Assembly: GCF_011682145.1 (NCBI RefSeq)
Contig: NZ_WHJH01000003.1
Span: 186,001 to 250,000, forward strand
DNA: 64,000 bases
From: Massilia mucilaginosa
Lineage (GTDB): Bacteria; Pseudomonadota; Gammaproteobacteria; Burkholderiales; Burkholderiaceae_D
Direction of reading: 5' to 3'
Every line of letters begins with the position of its first letter. The stretch's first letter is position 1. The position numbers and the translations under genes are program-made. Under the pieces are notes generated by a model that did not search any database, was not told where the DNA came from, and was given only the letters and a program-made list of their open reading frames with translations. Below, one piece after another: positions 44,104-53,993 of the stretch.

Positions 44104-45129
44104 ATGATGAAACCGACACTGCTCGCCGCCAGCCTCGCGCTGGCCCTGTTTGCCAGCGCACCCGCCCAGGCATGGCAACAAGAAACGCACCGCCGCATCG
44201 TGCTCGATGCGATCACCTTCATGAAGAACAATCCATCCTCCACCAACTACGCCAAGCTGGCCGCCGGTGTCGCCAAAGCCGGCTACACGATGGACCAGTT
44301 CGCCCAAGCCGTGGGCCAGGGCGCCTACGACGTCGATGATTTTGCCGACACCTACCTGTGCGGCGCCACCACCGGCAGTTGCCAGATGGCGCCGGTATGG
44401 GGCCTGGGCTCCTCGCTGGCCAACTACACCTCGTACTGGCACTTCCAGAACCACACGGGTGGACGCGATGTGCACGGCAACGCCTTCGGCGGCTACAACT
44501 ACGCCAGATTGACCCACCGCGGCGATATCGACAAGCTGGCCGCCGGCTGGCTGGTGGGCGACTATCTGGACGATGGCGCCGGCGGCCTGAAAGGCTGGTT
44601 CGGCGACAGCAGCAAGTACAACAGCTTCGGCGTGACCGAAGCGAACTACCGCATGGGCGGGACCTCCACCAGCAAGCAGTACGCCGACTTCGAATCGATG
44701 CCGTTCCAGCCGATCGACAACCTCGGGCAGTACTGGTGGCAGCAGTTCCTGGCGCGTCCGACCGCGCAGTCGCTCGGCTTCGTGCTGCACACCACCGACC
44801 TGGTCCAGCCGCACCACACCTGGGGCACCTCCGGCAATGGCCACTCGGGCTGGGAACAGTGGGTCGGCGACTACTACGACCGCGAACAGTTGAACGATGC
44901 CGCGCTGGTGCGCGGCGCGCTGGCCAGCTTTACCCCGCTCGCACCGGGCGCGGCCGATATCCGCGCGCTGCTGACCCAGGGCGGCAGTTATTCGTACGCC
45001 AACGGCGGCATCGTGCTGTCGTCGACCGATCACGCCGACCGCCGCGCGGTGGCGCGCGCCATGGTGCCGCATTCGATCGCCATGGTGGTGCACGTACTTA
45101 ACCGCGCCGCCGAGCGGCTGGCGATTTGA
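44104..45129 (+). CDS. Exported zinc phospholipase C/P1-nuclease-like protein
   Basis: 341 residues. Signal peptide MKPTLLAASLALALFASAP, cleavage before WQQETHRR. Mature N-terminal Trp followed by HRRIVLDA fits zinc-dependent phospholipase C and S1/P1 nucleases, in which the amino-terminal Trp binds zinc. Further ligands are likely in YDVDDFADTYL, SYWHFQNHTGGRDVHG, RGDIDKLAAGWLVGDYLDD, and the HxxxD-type FVLHTTDLVQPHHTWG. The stop overlaps the TTG start of the next gene (TTGA), and a third gene overlaps that, so the three are tightly coupled. Phospholipid hydrolysis outside the cell is the best guess. Confidence 0.75.
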   Translation: MMKPTLLAASLALALFASAPAQAWQQETHRRIVLDAITFMKNNPSSTNYAKLAAGVAKAGYTMDQFAQAVGQGAYDVDDFADTYLCGATTGSCQMAPVWGLGSSLANYTSYWHFQNHTGGRDVHGNAFGGYNYARLTHRGDIDKLAAGWLVGDYLDDGAGGLKGWFGDSSKYNSFGVTEANYRMGGTSTSKQYADFESMPFQPIDNLGQYWWQQFLARPTAQSLGFVLHTTDLVQPHHTWGTSGNGHSGWEQWVGDYYDREQLNDAALVRGALASFTPLAPGAADIRALLTQGGSYSYANGGIVLSSTDHADRRAVARAMVPHSIAMVVHVLNRAAERLAI

Positions 45130-46517
45130 AGCCGGCGCCGTTTGCGCGCCTGCTGCGCGCGCTGGCCGGCGCCGCCTGGGTGGCGTGCGCCTGGCCCGCC
45201 GCGGCTGCCCCGCTCCAGGCAGGGCCGCTCCAGGCTGCGCCGGCCAGCGTGCCGGCGGCGCGCATCGACGGTGCGCCGCTGCTCGCGTTCAGTGTCGAGA
45301 GCAGCTGGCGCATGGCGCGCGCCGGCGATCCGGACGCGCAGCGCAGCGCCACGCTCGATGTCCTCATCGCCAACCGCCTGCTGGCCGGGGAGGCGCGCAA
45401 GCGCTTTGGCGAAGCGGCGCTGTGGGCCGGCCAGCGGGTCGGCTTCGCGCGCGAGGTGAGCATCGACGACCAGCTGGTGAGCACCTTGCGCAGCCTGTAC
45501 GGCAAGGAGATGGAACAGGATTTGCAGCAACTGCCCGGCGCCGGCCTCGACAGCCTGCTGCGGCCCGCGCCGCCATTGGGCGACGCCGAGCTCGACGCGG
45601 TATTCGGCAAGCCCGGTGCGCTGCGGCTCGACGACAGCCTGGGCGAGGCGCAGCTGGCGCAGGCAGGCAAGCTGGTGCTGCTGCGCTTCGGCAAACCGGG
45701 CGGTGGCGAAGGCAGCATCAGCCTGGCCGATGTGGCGCGGCGCCAGAACGTCCAGGGCAGGGTGGCGCTGTTCGCGCGCCAGCGGGACTTCATGCAGCAG
45801 CAGGCCAGGCTGCAGGTCGCCTCGTGGTACGTGCTGGACTGGAGCGCGCGCCGCTTCGGCGCCGCGTCCGTGGCCGACCTGCGCCGGGTGCTGGCCGACC
45901 AGGCCGATGTACAGGCGCTGATGCGCCTGCACGGCATGGGCGACGACCAGCATGCCGGCAGCGGCCTGCTCGATACCCTGGCCGCGCAGGTCGGCGCCGG
46001 GCAGGTGCGTGCCTACTACGCGCGCCACCGCGAGGATTTCGTGCGCATCGAACGGGTGCGAGCGCGCCATATCCGCCTGCCCGATGAAGCGGCGGCGCGC
46101 AAGGTGGCGGCCGCGCTGGCCGGCGGCGCCGATTTTGCCGACCTGGCGCGGCGCCACTCGATCGCGCCCGACGCCGCCGCCGGCGGAGCGCTCGGCTGGG
46201 TGCAGCATGACAGCAAACCCGCAGGCAAACCCGGCTGGCTGGCGCATCTGCTGTTCACCCAGGCGCCAGGCCAGGTCTCGGCGCCGGTGCGCACCCCGGC
46301 CGGCCCCGGCCGTGATGCGCCATGGGAAATCGTGCTGGTCGAGGAACGGGTGCAAGGCTACCAGGCGGCCGATTCGGAATCGGTGCGCTACGTGGCCAGC
46401 CGCGCGGTGGCGCGCGAGATGGCAGCGGCGCAGTTGGCGGCGCTGCGGTCTGAACTGCTGCGCAAGGCGCGCATCGAGATCACCAGGGCCGGGATGGCAG
46501 GGGCGGGGCCGGCATGA
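45126..46517 (+). CDS. Parvulin-type peptidyl-prolyl isomerase, exported
   Basis: 463 residues from TTG 45126, coupled to the phospholipase gene. Signal peptide-like LLRALAGAAWVACAWPAAAA, a SurA/PpiD-like helical N-domain (about 60-290), and a parvulin core near 300-400: RVRARHIRLPDEAAARKVAA, then ADFADLARRHSIAPDAAAGG and ALGWVQHDSK. The C-terminal helix EMAAAQLAALRSELLRKARI closes the fold. A folding catalyst in the periplasm. Tight coupling suggests it serves the phospholipase, as dedicated foldases do for other secreted hydrolases (inference). It also overlaps the next gene by ATGA. Confidence 0.85.
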   Translation: MKPAPFARLLRALAGAAWVACAWPAAAAPLQAGPLQAAPASVPAARIDGAPLLAFSVESSWRMARAGDPDAQRSATLDVLIANRLLAGEARKRFGEAALWAGQRVGFAREVSIDDQLVSTLRSLYGKEMEQDLQQLPGAGLDSLLRPAPPLGDAELDAVFGKPGALRLDDSLGEAQLAQAGKLVLLRFGKPGGGEGSISLADVARRQNVQGRVALFARQRDFMQQQARLQVASWYVLDWSARRFGAASVADLRRVLADQADVQALMRLHGMGDDQHAGSGLLDTLAAQVGAGQVRAYYARHREDFVRIERVRARHIRLPDEAAARKVAAALAGGADFADLARRHSIAPDAAAGGALGWVQHDSKPAGKPGWLAHLLFTQAPGQVSAPVRTPAGPGRDAPWEIVLVEERVQGYQAADSESVRYVASRAVAREMAAAQLAALRSELLRKARIEITRAGMAGAGPA

Positions 46518-47047
46518 AGGGCGGCGCCCTGCTCGCGGCGCTGGTGGTCGCCGCTGCCGCCTCCCTGCTGGCGCGCCCGCCTGGCGCGGCACCGTCCGCG
46601 GCTGCGCCACCGGACGCGGCTGCGGCCGGGCCGCCTGCCGCGGCCCAGCCCGCCCGCACCGTCCAGGCGGCGGGGCCGGGATGGTTCGGCGAGGTGGCGC
46701 GCGCCGCGCCCGTCACGGCAGCCGACAGCATGGCCGCTGCGCGCCTGCATGGCGACCCGCGCACGCCGCCGCTGGCGCCACCGGCGGCTGCTTGGGCGGG
46801 ACCGAGCCCCGCCCAATTGGCCGACCGCCACGCGTACCGGGCCTACGAAGCGGGCCAGGATGCGCGCGTCATGGCCGCCTTCGCCAGCGCCGCGCAGCGC
46901 GAAGTGCCGCGCTTGCAGGCTGACGTCGAGCGTGCCCGCGCCAGCGGGATTCCGGCGGCGCAGATCGCCAGGGTCGAAGAGAAGATCCGGCGCCTGGAAC
47001 AGCTGCGCCGCGAGATCGCCGAGCCCGCAGCCGCAATACCCAACTGA
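46514..47047 (+). CDS. Membrane-anchored Ala/Pro-rich coiled-coil protein
   Basis: 177 residues. N-terminal anchor KGGALLAALVVAAAASLLA, an Ala/Pro-rich linker to about residue 95, and a helical C-terminal domain with YRAYEAGQDARVMAAFASAA and IARVEEKIRRLEQLRREIAE. ATG 46514 overlaps the previous stop (ATGA). The build (anchor, Ala/Pro linker, long helices) recalls lipase-specific foldases (Lif) of Burkholderia and Pseudomonas, but it is shorter and the Lif motif RxxFDY is not seen. It is the third gene of the phospholipase trio. Function inferred from layout only. Confidence 0.65.
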   Translation: MKGGALLAALVVAAAASLLARPPGAAPSAAAPPDAAAAGPPAAAQPARTVQAAGPGWFGEVARAAPVTAADSMAAARLHGDPRTPPLAPPAAAWAGPSPAQLADRHAYRAYEAGQDARVMAAFASAAQREVPRLQADVERARASGIPAAQIARVEEKIRRLEQLRREIAEPAAAIPN

Positions 47048-47128
47048 GCGCTGGGCAAGGCGCGGCACGCCCTTGCGCACGTTTGAGCCAGCGCAAAGGC
47101 GGGGCAGGGGTGCTGGCTAAGATGCGCC

Positions 47129-48175
47129 ATGACTGCTCATCACGACCTCGGCTACCGCGCCTTGTTTGCCCACCCGGAAATGGTGCGCGAACTGATCACG
47201 GGCTTTACTTCCTTCACCCTGCTTGACGGCGTCGCCCTGTCGGCCCTCGAACGGGTCAATGCGGACTATGTGAGCGAGCGGCCGTCGGCGCGCCAGGGCG
47301 ACGTCGTCTGGCGCGTGCGGCTCGGCGAGCAGGTCCACGACGTGGTCATCCTGCTCGAATTCCAGTCCGGCGTGGACCACTGCATGGCGCTGCGCATGCA
47401 GACCTACGTCGGCTTGCTGTGCCAGGACCTGGTCAAGCGCCATGAACTGTCACCACAATTGCGTTTGCCGCCGGTGCTGCCGCTGGTGTTCTACAACGGC
47501 GCGCCGCCCTGGAACGCGCCCCGCGATCTGAGCGGGTTGCTGATCGCGCCGACCGCCGAGCTGGCGCCCTTGCAGCCGTCCCAGCGCTACGCGCTGATCG
47601 ACCAGCGCCGCCTGGACCGGGCGGCGCTCGACGCGAATGGCGATTTGCTGGCGCTGCTGTTCCGGATTGAACTTTCGTCGTTCCCCGATGTCTTAACGAC
47701 GCATGTGCCGGCGCTGAAGACCTGGTTCAGGGACACGCCCCTGACCAGCCTGCGGACCTCGGTCTGGGCGTGGTGGAAAGCGCTGCTGGCGCGTAAGACT
47801 GACAATACCCAATTGTTTAACCTGGATACTGCAGAGGAGGGTGACATGGACGTCGACCTGTCAACATTGACCTGGGACGAGCAGATGCAAGAGGTGGGCT
47901 ATCAAAAAGCCCTGGCTCATTTTGAGAAAATCACGGAGAAGGCGAAGGAAGCAGTCAAGGAAGAAGGCAGGAAGGAAGGCATGGCTGACGGCCAGGTCAT
48001 CGCCCTGCGCAAGATGATCGGCGCCCTGCTGCGCAATCGCTTCGGCGACTTGCCGACGCCGGCGGCGCAGCGTATCTCCCAGGCCGCGAAGGACGAGCTT
48101 GAACTATGGTTCGCGCGCAGTCTCGACGCGCCCGGTCTGGCGGCTGTGTTTGGTGACGACAAGACGCCTGGCTAG
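47129..48175 (+). CDS. Rpn-family (YhgA-like) PD-(D/E)xK protein
   Basis: 348 residues. The N-terminal domain has YRALFAHPEMVRELITGFT and, after GDVVWRVRLGEQVHDVVILL, EFQSGVDHCMALRMQTYVG, the D...ExQ-like active site of recombination-promoting nuclease/putative transposase proteins. The C-terminal part (YQKALAHFEKITEKAKEAVK, then KMIGALLRNRFGDLPTPAAQ) is a DUF4351-like tail. Members promote recA-independent recombination in E. coli and vary rapidly; the E-x-Q form is standard for this family. A single gene with no evident operon partner. ATG 47129 has no strong ribosome site. Confidence 0.85.
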   Translation: MTAHHDLGYRALFAHPEMVRELITGFTSFTLLDGVALSALERVNADYVSERPSARQGDVVWRVRLGEQVHDVVILLEFQSGVDHCMALRMQTYVGLLCQDLVKRHELSPQLRLPPVLPLVFYNGAPPWNAPRDLSGLLIAPTAELAPLQPSQRYALIDQRRLDRAALDANGDLLALLFRIELSSFPDVLTTHVPALKTWFRDTPLTSLRTSVWAWWKALLARKTDNTQLFNLDTAEEGDMDVDLSTLTWDEQMQEVGYQKALAHFEKITEKAKEAVKEEGRKEGMADGQVIALRKMIGALLRNRFGDLPTPAAQRISQAAKDELELWFARSLDAPGLAAVFGDDKTPG

Positions 48176-48342
48176 ACGCGCTTGCGCGAACATCGGCGTC
48201 ATTGGTGCATTGGTGGAAGGCGTGGTAATCTGAAAAAGGCATCAGCGATACACGCGCTTGCGCGCGCTGTTCCTTACCTTGCGGCACTCTCCGAGCCATC
48301 TCACCAACGGCGCCGTGCGCGGCTCCAGAAAGGAAGCCACGC

Positions 48343-48972
48343 ATGAGCAACGCCTTCTTGAAGGGGATCGACGTCTCGCATTTCCAGGGCAAGATCGACT
48401 GGCCCACGGTCGCGCAGCAGGGCATTGCGTTTGCCTACGCCAAGGCCAGTGAAGGCGGCAGCGTCACCGATCCCCTGTTCAGCGCCAACTACCCGGCCAT
48501 GCGCGCCGCCGGCATCGCGCGCGGGGCGTATCACTTCCTGCATGCGGATGTGGATGCGGGCGAGCAGGCGCGCCATTTCCTGAGCGTGCTCGGTCCGGTG
48601 CAAGCAGGCGACCTGCCACCCATGCTCGATGTCGAAACCGCCTGCGGCATGCAATGCGCGGCCATCGACAGCGCTGCGCTGTCATGGCTGAGCGAGGTCC
48701 AACAGGCGCTCGGCTGCACACCGCTGATCTATTCCTCGCTCTCGTTCTGGAACAGCAACCTGGCCGGCAGCGCCGCGCTGTGCGCCTATCCGCTCTGGAT
48801 CGCCGAGTACACCAGCGCCGCCGCGCCCGTCCTGCCGCACGGCGTGAGCGGCTACGCCATCTGGCAGCACGCGCAAACCGGCAAGGTGGACGGTATTGCC
48901 GGCGCGGTCGACCTGGACCTGTTCAACGGCACCGCCCAGGCGCTGGCGCAGCTGGGCCGGCCAGCCTCCTGA
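48343..48972 (+). CDS. Glycoside hydrolase family 25 lysozyme-like protein
   Basis: 209 residues, a single GH25 (Chalaropsis-type muramidase) barrel: FLKGIDVSHFQGKIDWPTVA with the first Asp, PPMLDVETA with the catalytic DxE pair, then TPLIYSSLSFWNSNLAG and GYAIWQHAQTGKVDGIAG near the C-terminus. It should cut the beta-1,4 bond between N-acetylmuramic acid and N-acetylglucosamine. No signal peptide is visible, so export would need another route; it may be a prophage or T6SS-type relic, or act after lysis. ATG 48343 has AAGGAAG upstream. Free-standing between unrelated genes. Confidence 0.9.
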   Translation: MSNAFLKGIDVSHFQGKIDWPTVAQQGIAFAYAKASEGGSVTDPLFSANYPAMRAAGIARGAYHFLHADVDAGEQARHFLSVLGPVQAGDLPPMLDVETACGMQCAAIDSAALSWLSEVQQALGCTPLIYSSLSFWNSNLAGSAALCAYPLWIAEYTSAAAPVLPHGVSGYAIWQHAQTGKVDGIAGAVDLDLFNGTAQALAQLGRPAS

Positions 48973-48986
48973 GCGCTTCGCCAGCG

Positions 48987-50135
48987 TTACAGCGGCGCGC
49001 GCACGATCGCGCCTTTTTTCCAGATTGCCATCACTGCGCTGCTCAGGTTGATGCCTTCGTGATCATCTTCCGAGAACGGCTTGTTGTAGGTGGCAATCGC
49101 GCCCGGCACCGTGGTGCCCAGCCGTTCCAGCGCGGCCTTGATCTTGGCGCCGTCGGTGCTGTTGGCCTGGCGGATGGCGGCGGCCAGCAGCAGGATCGAG
49201 TCGTGCCCGCCGGCCACGGCGGTCGGGTTGGTCATGCGCGCGCGCTTGTACTGGCTGCGGTAGGCCGCTTCGAATTCGCGCCCGGCCGTCGAGGTGGCGC
49301 CTTCCACGAAGGTCTGCGGCGAGATCGCTCCCTCGGCATGGGCGGCGGCCACGTTGAGGAAGGAATCGGTGGCGTTGGCCCATGAGCCGATGATCGGCAG
49401 CTGCATGCCCAGCTTGGCGCCGCTGGCGGCGATATGGCCCTGCTCGGTGCCGATGCCGTACACCAGGAGCACGGTCGCACCCGCTTCCCTGGCCTTGGCC
49501 AGCTGGGCCGACATATCGGCGTCGCCGATCTTGAAGCTGCCAACCGACACCGCTTTCACATCATGGGTGAGCAACTGCTTGACCATGTCGTCGTGCCCGC
49601 CGGTGCCGTAGGGCGTGGTGTCGTGCAGCAGCGCGATTTTCTTGTGGCCCTTCTTGACCGCATAGTCGACCATCATCTGCGCCTGCAAGGTGTCCGACGC
49701 TTGCACGCGGAAGGTGAAATTGCCTTCCGGCGCGTTCTGGAAAGCCTTGGTCAGTTTGGTGCCGGCCGAGGCCGGCACGATATTCGGCAGCTTGGCTTTC
49801 TGCATCGCCGGCTGGTAGGCCAGCACCACGCCCGTGTTCACGCCGCAGGAACAGGCCACCACGCCCTTGGCCAGCAGCGACTGCATGTTCTTCTCCGCCA
49901 GTTCGGGTTTGCTTTCGTCGTTCAGCTCGACCAGTTCCAGATTGCGCCCCATCACGCCGCCCCGGGCATTGATGTTGGCCACCGCGAGGCGCTGGCCGTC
50001 GCGTACCGCCAGGCCCAGCGGGGCCGAGCCGCCCGTCAGCGGCAACAGCGCGCCGATCTTGATGGTGTCGGCCGCGAACGTGGCGCTGGCGAGGCACAGC
50101 GTGGCCGCTGCGAATCCGATATGGCTAAGTTTCAT
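48987..50135 (-). CDS. ABC substrate-binding protein, branched-chain amino acid type
   Basis: 382 residues. Signal peptide KLSHIGFAAATLCLASATFA, mature DTIKIGALLPLTGGSAPLGL. The pattern of LivJ/LivK-like type I periplasmic binding proteins continues with VELNDESKPELAEKNMQSLL, NIVPASAGTKLTKAFQNAPE and KIALLHDTTPYGTGG. ATG 50135 follows AAGGA; a longer in-frame start at 50234 is less likely. No permease or ATPase genes adjoin it, so it is an orphan binding protein that may share a transporter elsewhere. Divergent from the permease gene at 50454. Confidence 0.92.
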   Translation of the reverse strand: MKLSHIGFAAATLCLASATFAADTIKIGALLPLTGGSAPLGLAVRDGQRLAVANINARGGVMGRNLELVELNDESKPELAEKNMQSLLAKGVVACSCGVNTGVVLAYQPAMQKAKLPNIVPASAGTKLTKAFQNAPEGNFTFRVQASDTLQAQMMVDYAVKKGHKKIALLHDTTPYGTGGHDDMVKQLLTHDVKAVSVGSFKIGDADMSAQLAKAREAGATVLLVYGIGTEQGHIAASGAKLGMQLPIIGSWANATDSFLNVAAAHAEGAISPQTFVEGATSTAGREFEAAYRSQYKRARMTNPTAVAGGHDSILLLAAAIRQANSTDGAKIKAALERLGTTVPGAIATYNKPFSEDDHEGINLSSAVMAIWKKGAIVRAPL

Positions 50136-50453
50136 GCGTGATCCTTTTCCTTCTGTTCTGTAAGGGGCAAACTGCTGAGGGGGACTCCGGATACGGCCGC
50201 GCAGCATCATGGTCGCGCGCCCAACGTTGCGCAAATTAATAGCGTTCTTGGCAAGGGCGCTTTAGTTTAAGGCAAATTTGCGTTGATGCAACAATTGAAC
50301 TGTTGTATTTGCGTCAGCCCACGACACACGGCGGCGCTTGCCATGCACTTTGCATGCGAATGGCTGCTAGCGGGTACGATATGGCCCCCGGCAGTAAACC
50401 GGCTGCACTAACCGGCTGTACTATTTATCATGCAACTACACCAGGAGACCATC

Positions 50454-51755
50454 TTGTCCTTTCTTGAAAACCATTTCAAACTCAAGGAGCACGGAACCGA
50501 CGTCCGCACCGAGCTGCTGGCCGGGCTGACCACGTTCCTGACGATGGCCTACATCATCTTCGTCAACCCCTCGATCCTCGGCAGCGCCGGCATGCCGACC
50601 GATGCCGTGTTCGTGGCCACCTGCCTGGCCGCCGCCATCGGCAGCCTGATCATGGGCCTGTACGCCAACTATCCGATCGCGCTGGCGCCGGGGATGGGCT
50701 TGAACGCCTATTTCGCCTTCATCGTGGTCAAGCAGATGGGCTTGTCGTGGGAGGTGGCGCTGGGCGCGGTGTTCATTTCCGGCTGCCTGTTCTTGCTGGT
50801 GAGCCTGTTTCGCCTGCGCGAAATGATCATCAACGGCATTCCGGCCTCGATCCGGATCGCCATCGCGGTGGGGATCGGCCTGTTCCTCGGCCTGATCGCG
50901 CTGCACAATGCCGGCATCGTGGTGGCCAACAAGGACACCATGGTCACCATGGGCGACTTGCATTCGGCCCCGGCCTTGCTGGCGATCATCGGATTTTTCG
51001 CCATCGTCGCGCTCGACAAACTCAAGGTCAAAGGCGCGATCCTGATCGGCATCCTGCTGGTCACCTTGCTCAGTTTTTTCTTCGCCGGTAACAAGTTCGG
51101 CGGCCTGGTGTCGGTCCCGCCGTCGCTGGCGCCCACCCTGTTCAAGCTCGACATCATGGGTGCGCTCTCGGTCGGGATCTTGAACGTGGTGCTGGTGTTC
51201 TTCCTGGTCGAACTGTTCGACGCCACCGGCACCCTGATGGGCGTGGCCAGCCGCGCCGGCCTGCTGGTCGACGGCAAGATGGCGCGCATGAACAAGGCCC
51301 TGATGGCCGACAGCTGCGCCATCGTGGCCGGGGCCGCCCTGGGCACCTCGAGCACCACGGCCTACATCGAAAGCGCGGCCGGGGTCCAGGCCGGCGGACG
51401 CACCGGCCTGACCGCGGTGGCGGTCGCCATCCTGTTCCTCGGCTGCCTGTTCCTGTCGCCGCTGGCGGCGGTGGTGCCGGCCTACGCCACCGCCCCGGCG
51501 CTGCTGTACGTGGCCTGCCTGATGCTGCGCGAACTGGGCGAGATCGACTGGAACGACACCACCGAAAGCGTGCCCGCCGCGATCACCGCGCTGGCCATGC
51601 CGTTCACGTATTCGATCGCCACCGGCGTGGCTTTCGGTTTCATTTCCTACGCCGTGCTCAAGCTGCTGACCGGGCGCGCGCGCGACGTCAAGGCGGCCGT
51701 GTGGGTGATCGCGGCATTGTTCCTGTTCAAATTCATCTACCTCGGCGCAGGCTGA
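50454..51755 (+). CDS. NCS2/AzgA-type purine permease
   Basis: About 433 residues from TTG 50454, which has AGGAG 7 bases upstream; ATG 50430 in frame lacks a site. Starts LSFLENHFKLKEHGTDVRTE then LLAGLTTFLTMAYIIFVNPS, the hallmark of the adenine/guanine-hypoxanthine permeases (AzgA). Some 12-14 membrane helices. LFDATGTLMGVASRAGLLVD and SSTTAYIESAAGVQAGGRTG, in the middle, match the conserved purine-binding segments. A proton symporter for purine bases. Alone on its transcript, divergent from the binding protein. Confidence 0.92.
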   Translation: MSFLENHFKLKEHGTDVRTELLAGLTTFLTMAYIIFVNPSILGSAGMPTDAVFVATCLAAAIGSLIMGLYANYPIALAPGMGLNAYFAFIVVKQMGLSWEVALGAVFISGCLFLLVSLFRLREMIINGIPASIRIAIAVGIGLFLGLIALHNAGIVVANKDTMVTMGDLHSAPALLAIIGFFAIVALDKLKVKGAILIGILLVTLLSFFFAGNKFGGLVSVPPSLAPTLFKLDIMGALSVGILNVVLVFFLVELFDATGTLMGVASRAGLLVDGKMARMNKALMADSCAIVAGAALGTSSTTAYIESAAGVQAGGRTGLTAVAVAILFLGCLFLSPLAAVVPAYATAPALLYVACLMLRELGEIDWNDTTESVPAAITALAMPFTYSIATGVAFGFISYAVLKLLTGRARDVKAAVWVIAALFLFKFIYLGAG

Positions 51756-51903
51756 AAGATTGTGTGTTTGTCCAGCTTGCGACAGGCACGCAACACTTCC
51801 GCGGGGCGATAGCACGCCCGATTGCGTTTGGTCTTGACCCAGCGCAAGGCAGGCAGGAATATGTTCTTGTGTTGTGACTGCCTGTCACCGAAAGGACACT
51901 GCC

Positions 51904-53943
51904 TTGACCTTGCTGCGCCATCTCTCGATCCAGAAAAAACTCATGCTGAGCATGGCAGCCTGCCTGCTGTTGTTCGTTGTCATTTCCTCCACCCTGAGCG
52001 TCACCATGACCAGCCGCGCGATCCGCGAACGGGTCGTCGGGCAGGAACTGCCGTCGCTGGTGGGCGAGATCCGCAACGACGTGCTGCGCCAGATTTCGGT
52101 GCCGCTGGGCGCCTCGCTGGCGCTGGCCAACAACACCTACATTCACGCCTGGGAAGGCGAGGGCCTGCCCGAGACCGGCATCGATGCCTGGAAGGCCTAC
52201 GCCGGGAGCGTCAAGGCCAAGAACAAGGCCGTCACCGTATTCTGGGTCTCGAAGGCGACCGGCAAGTACATGAGCGAGCAGGGCCTGACCCGCACCGTGG
52301 ACAAGGAGGGCGGCAACGACCAGTGGTTCCACGGCTTCCTGGCCGAAGGCAAGCCCTACTCCCTGGTGCTGAACAAGGAAGGCGCGTCCGACATCATGTT
52401 GTTCATCAATGTGCGTGCCGACGCCGGGCCGGGCAAGCTGGGCGTGGCCGGAGTCGGCCTGTCGGTGGCGGCGCTGGCCGACACCATCCGCGCCTACAAG
52501 GTCGGCCAGACCGGGTTCGTGTCGCTGGTCAGTGCCAACGGCACCGTGCTGGTGCACCGCGACGCCGCCCTGGCCGACGGCAAGCACTTCCTCAAGGACT
52601 TGCCCGGCTATAGCGAACAACTGGGCAAGACCCTGCTGGGCGGCGCGCGCTTCGCGCATGCCGCCGGCACCGGCGCGGGCGGCGCGCGCATCCTGGCCTC
52701 GTCGTATGTGCCGGAACTGAACATGTATGTGGTGGCCGAAGTGCCGCAAGCCGAAGTGCTGGGCAACGTCGCGCGCGACGCCACCATTTCGGCCCTGGCG
52801 GCGGCCCTGGTCGGCGGCGGCATCGGCCTGTTCGGCATCTTCCTGATCAGCCGCGCGATCGCCGGCCCGGTGGCGCGCGCTAGCGCCATGCTGAGCGATA
52901 TCGCCAGCGGCAATGGCGACCTGAGCCGGCGGATGCCGGTCGAGAGCGGCGACGAGGTGGGCGAACTGGCCGACGCCTTCAACCGCTTCGTCTCGTCGCT
53001 CAACCTGACCATCAGCCAGGTGCGCGGCAGCACCGAAACCATCGCCGCCGCGTCGAGCGAAATCGCGGCCGGGAATATGGACTTGTCGGGCCGCACCGAA
53101 GCGCAAGCGTCGAGCCTGGAAGAAACCGCCGCCGCCATGGAGCAGATGACCTCGACCGTGAAGCAGAATGCCGAAAACGCCAGCCAGGCCAACCAGCTGG
53201 TCGTGTCGGCTTCCTCGCACGCCGTCAAGGGCGGCCAGGTGGTCGGGCAGGTGGTCAGCACGATGGGATCGATTACCGACAGTTCGCGCAAGATCGTCGA
53301 CATTATCGGCGTCATCGACGGCATCGCTTTCCAGACCAACATCCTGGCGCTGAATGCCGCCGTGGAAGCGGCGCGCGCCGGCGAGCAGGGCCGAGGCTTT
53401 GCCGTGGTCGCGTCCGAAGTGCGCAACCTGGCCCAGCGCTCGGCCGCCGCCGCCAAGGAAATCAAGACCCTGATCGACGACTCGGTGGCCAAGGTCGATG
53501 CCGGCAGCAGGCTGGTGGACGAAGCCGGCGTCACCATGCACCAGATCGTCACCTCGGTGCAGCAGGTGGCCGACCTGATGAGCGAAATCGCCGCCGCCAG
53601 TTTCGAGCAGAGCCAGGGCATCGGCCAGATCAACCATTCGATCAGCGCCATGGACGACGCCACCCAGCAGAACGCCGCGCTGGTGGAAGAAGCGGCCGCG
53701 GCCGCCAAGTCGCTGCAGGACCAGGCCGCGACCCTGGCCGAGGTGGTCAGCGTGTTCAAGCTCGACGAGAGCGTGGCGCCAGCCGCGCGCGCCGCCGCCG
53801 CGCGAGCGGCGCCGGCCACCCGCGGCGCGGCGCGCCCGGCCGCCAAACCTGGCGCCAGGCCGCTCGCCACACCGGCCGCCAGACCGGCCGCCAAAGCGCC
53901 AGCCAAGTCCGCCCCCGCCGGCGACGACTGGGAAGCGTTTTGA
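51904..53943 (+). CDS. Methyl-accepting chemotaxis protein
   Basis: 679 residues from TTG 51904, with AAAGGA 8 bases upstream (GTG 51874 is the other choice). First helix at about 14-36, then a 250-residue periplasmic Cache-like sensor ([19 protein letters not shown]...), second helix at about 292-316 ([20 protein letters not shown]), HAMP, and the cytoplasmic coiled coil with the conserved tip [20 protein letters not shown] and [20 protein letters not shown]. After about 620 comes an Ala/Pro/Lys-rich linker ending DDWEAF, which resembles the xWxxF CheR-tether. Ligand unknown; the porin gene follows. Confidence 0.93.
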   Translation: MTLLRHLSIQKKLMLSMAACLLLFVVISSTLSVTMTSRAIRERVVGQELPSLVGEIRNDVLRQISVPLGASLALANNTYIHAWEGEGLPETGIDAWKAYAGSVKAKNKAVTVFWVSKATGKYMSEQGLTRTVDKEGGNDQWFHGFLAEGKPYSLVLNKEGASDIMLFINVRADAGPGKLGVAGVGLSVAALADTIRAYKVGQTGFVSLVSANGTVLVHRDAALADGKHFLKDLPGYSEQLGKTLLGGARFAHAAGTGAGGARILASSYVPELNMYVVAEVPQAEVLGNVARDATISALAAALVGGGIGLFGIFLISRAIAGPVARASAMLSDIASGNGDLSRRMPVESGDEVGELADAFNRFVSSLNLTISQVRGSTETIAAASSEIAAGNMDLSGRTEAQASSLEETAAAMEQMTSTVKQNAENASQANQLVVSASSHAVKGGQVVGQVVSTMGSITDSSRKIVDIIGVIDGIAFQTNILALNAAVEAARAGEQGRGFAVVASEVRNLAQRSAAAAKEIKTLIDDSVAKVDAGSRLVDEAGVTMHQIVTSVQQVADLMSEIAAASFEQSQGIGQINHSISAMDDATQQNAALVEEAAAAAKSLQDQAATLAEVVSVFKLDESVAPAARAAAARAAPATRGAARPAAKPGARPLATPAARPAAKAPAKSAPAGDDWEAF

Positions 53944-53993
53944 ACGCCGCCCGCTTTTCGACTTCAACCTTTGACTTCAACCGGGGAATGACA

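Noticed and set aside
51733-53967. 744-residue open frame opposite the chemoreceptor
   Set aside because: Antisense shadow produced by high GC at third positions; sequence is Gly/Arg/His-rich without any domain.
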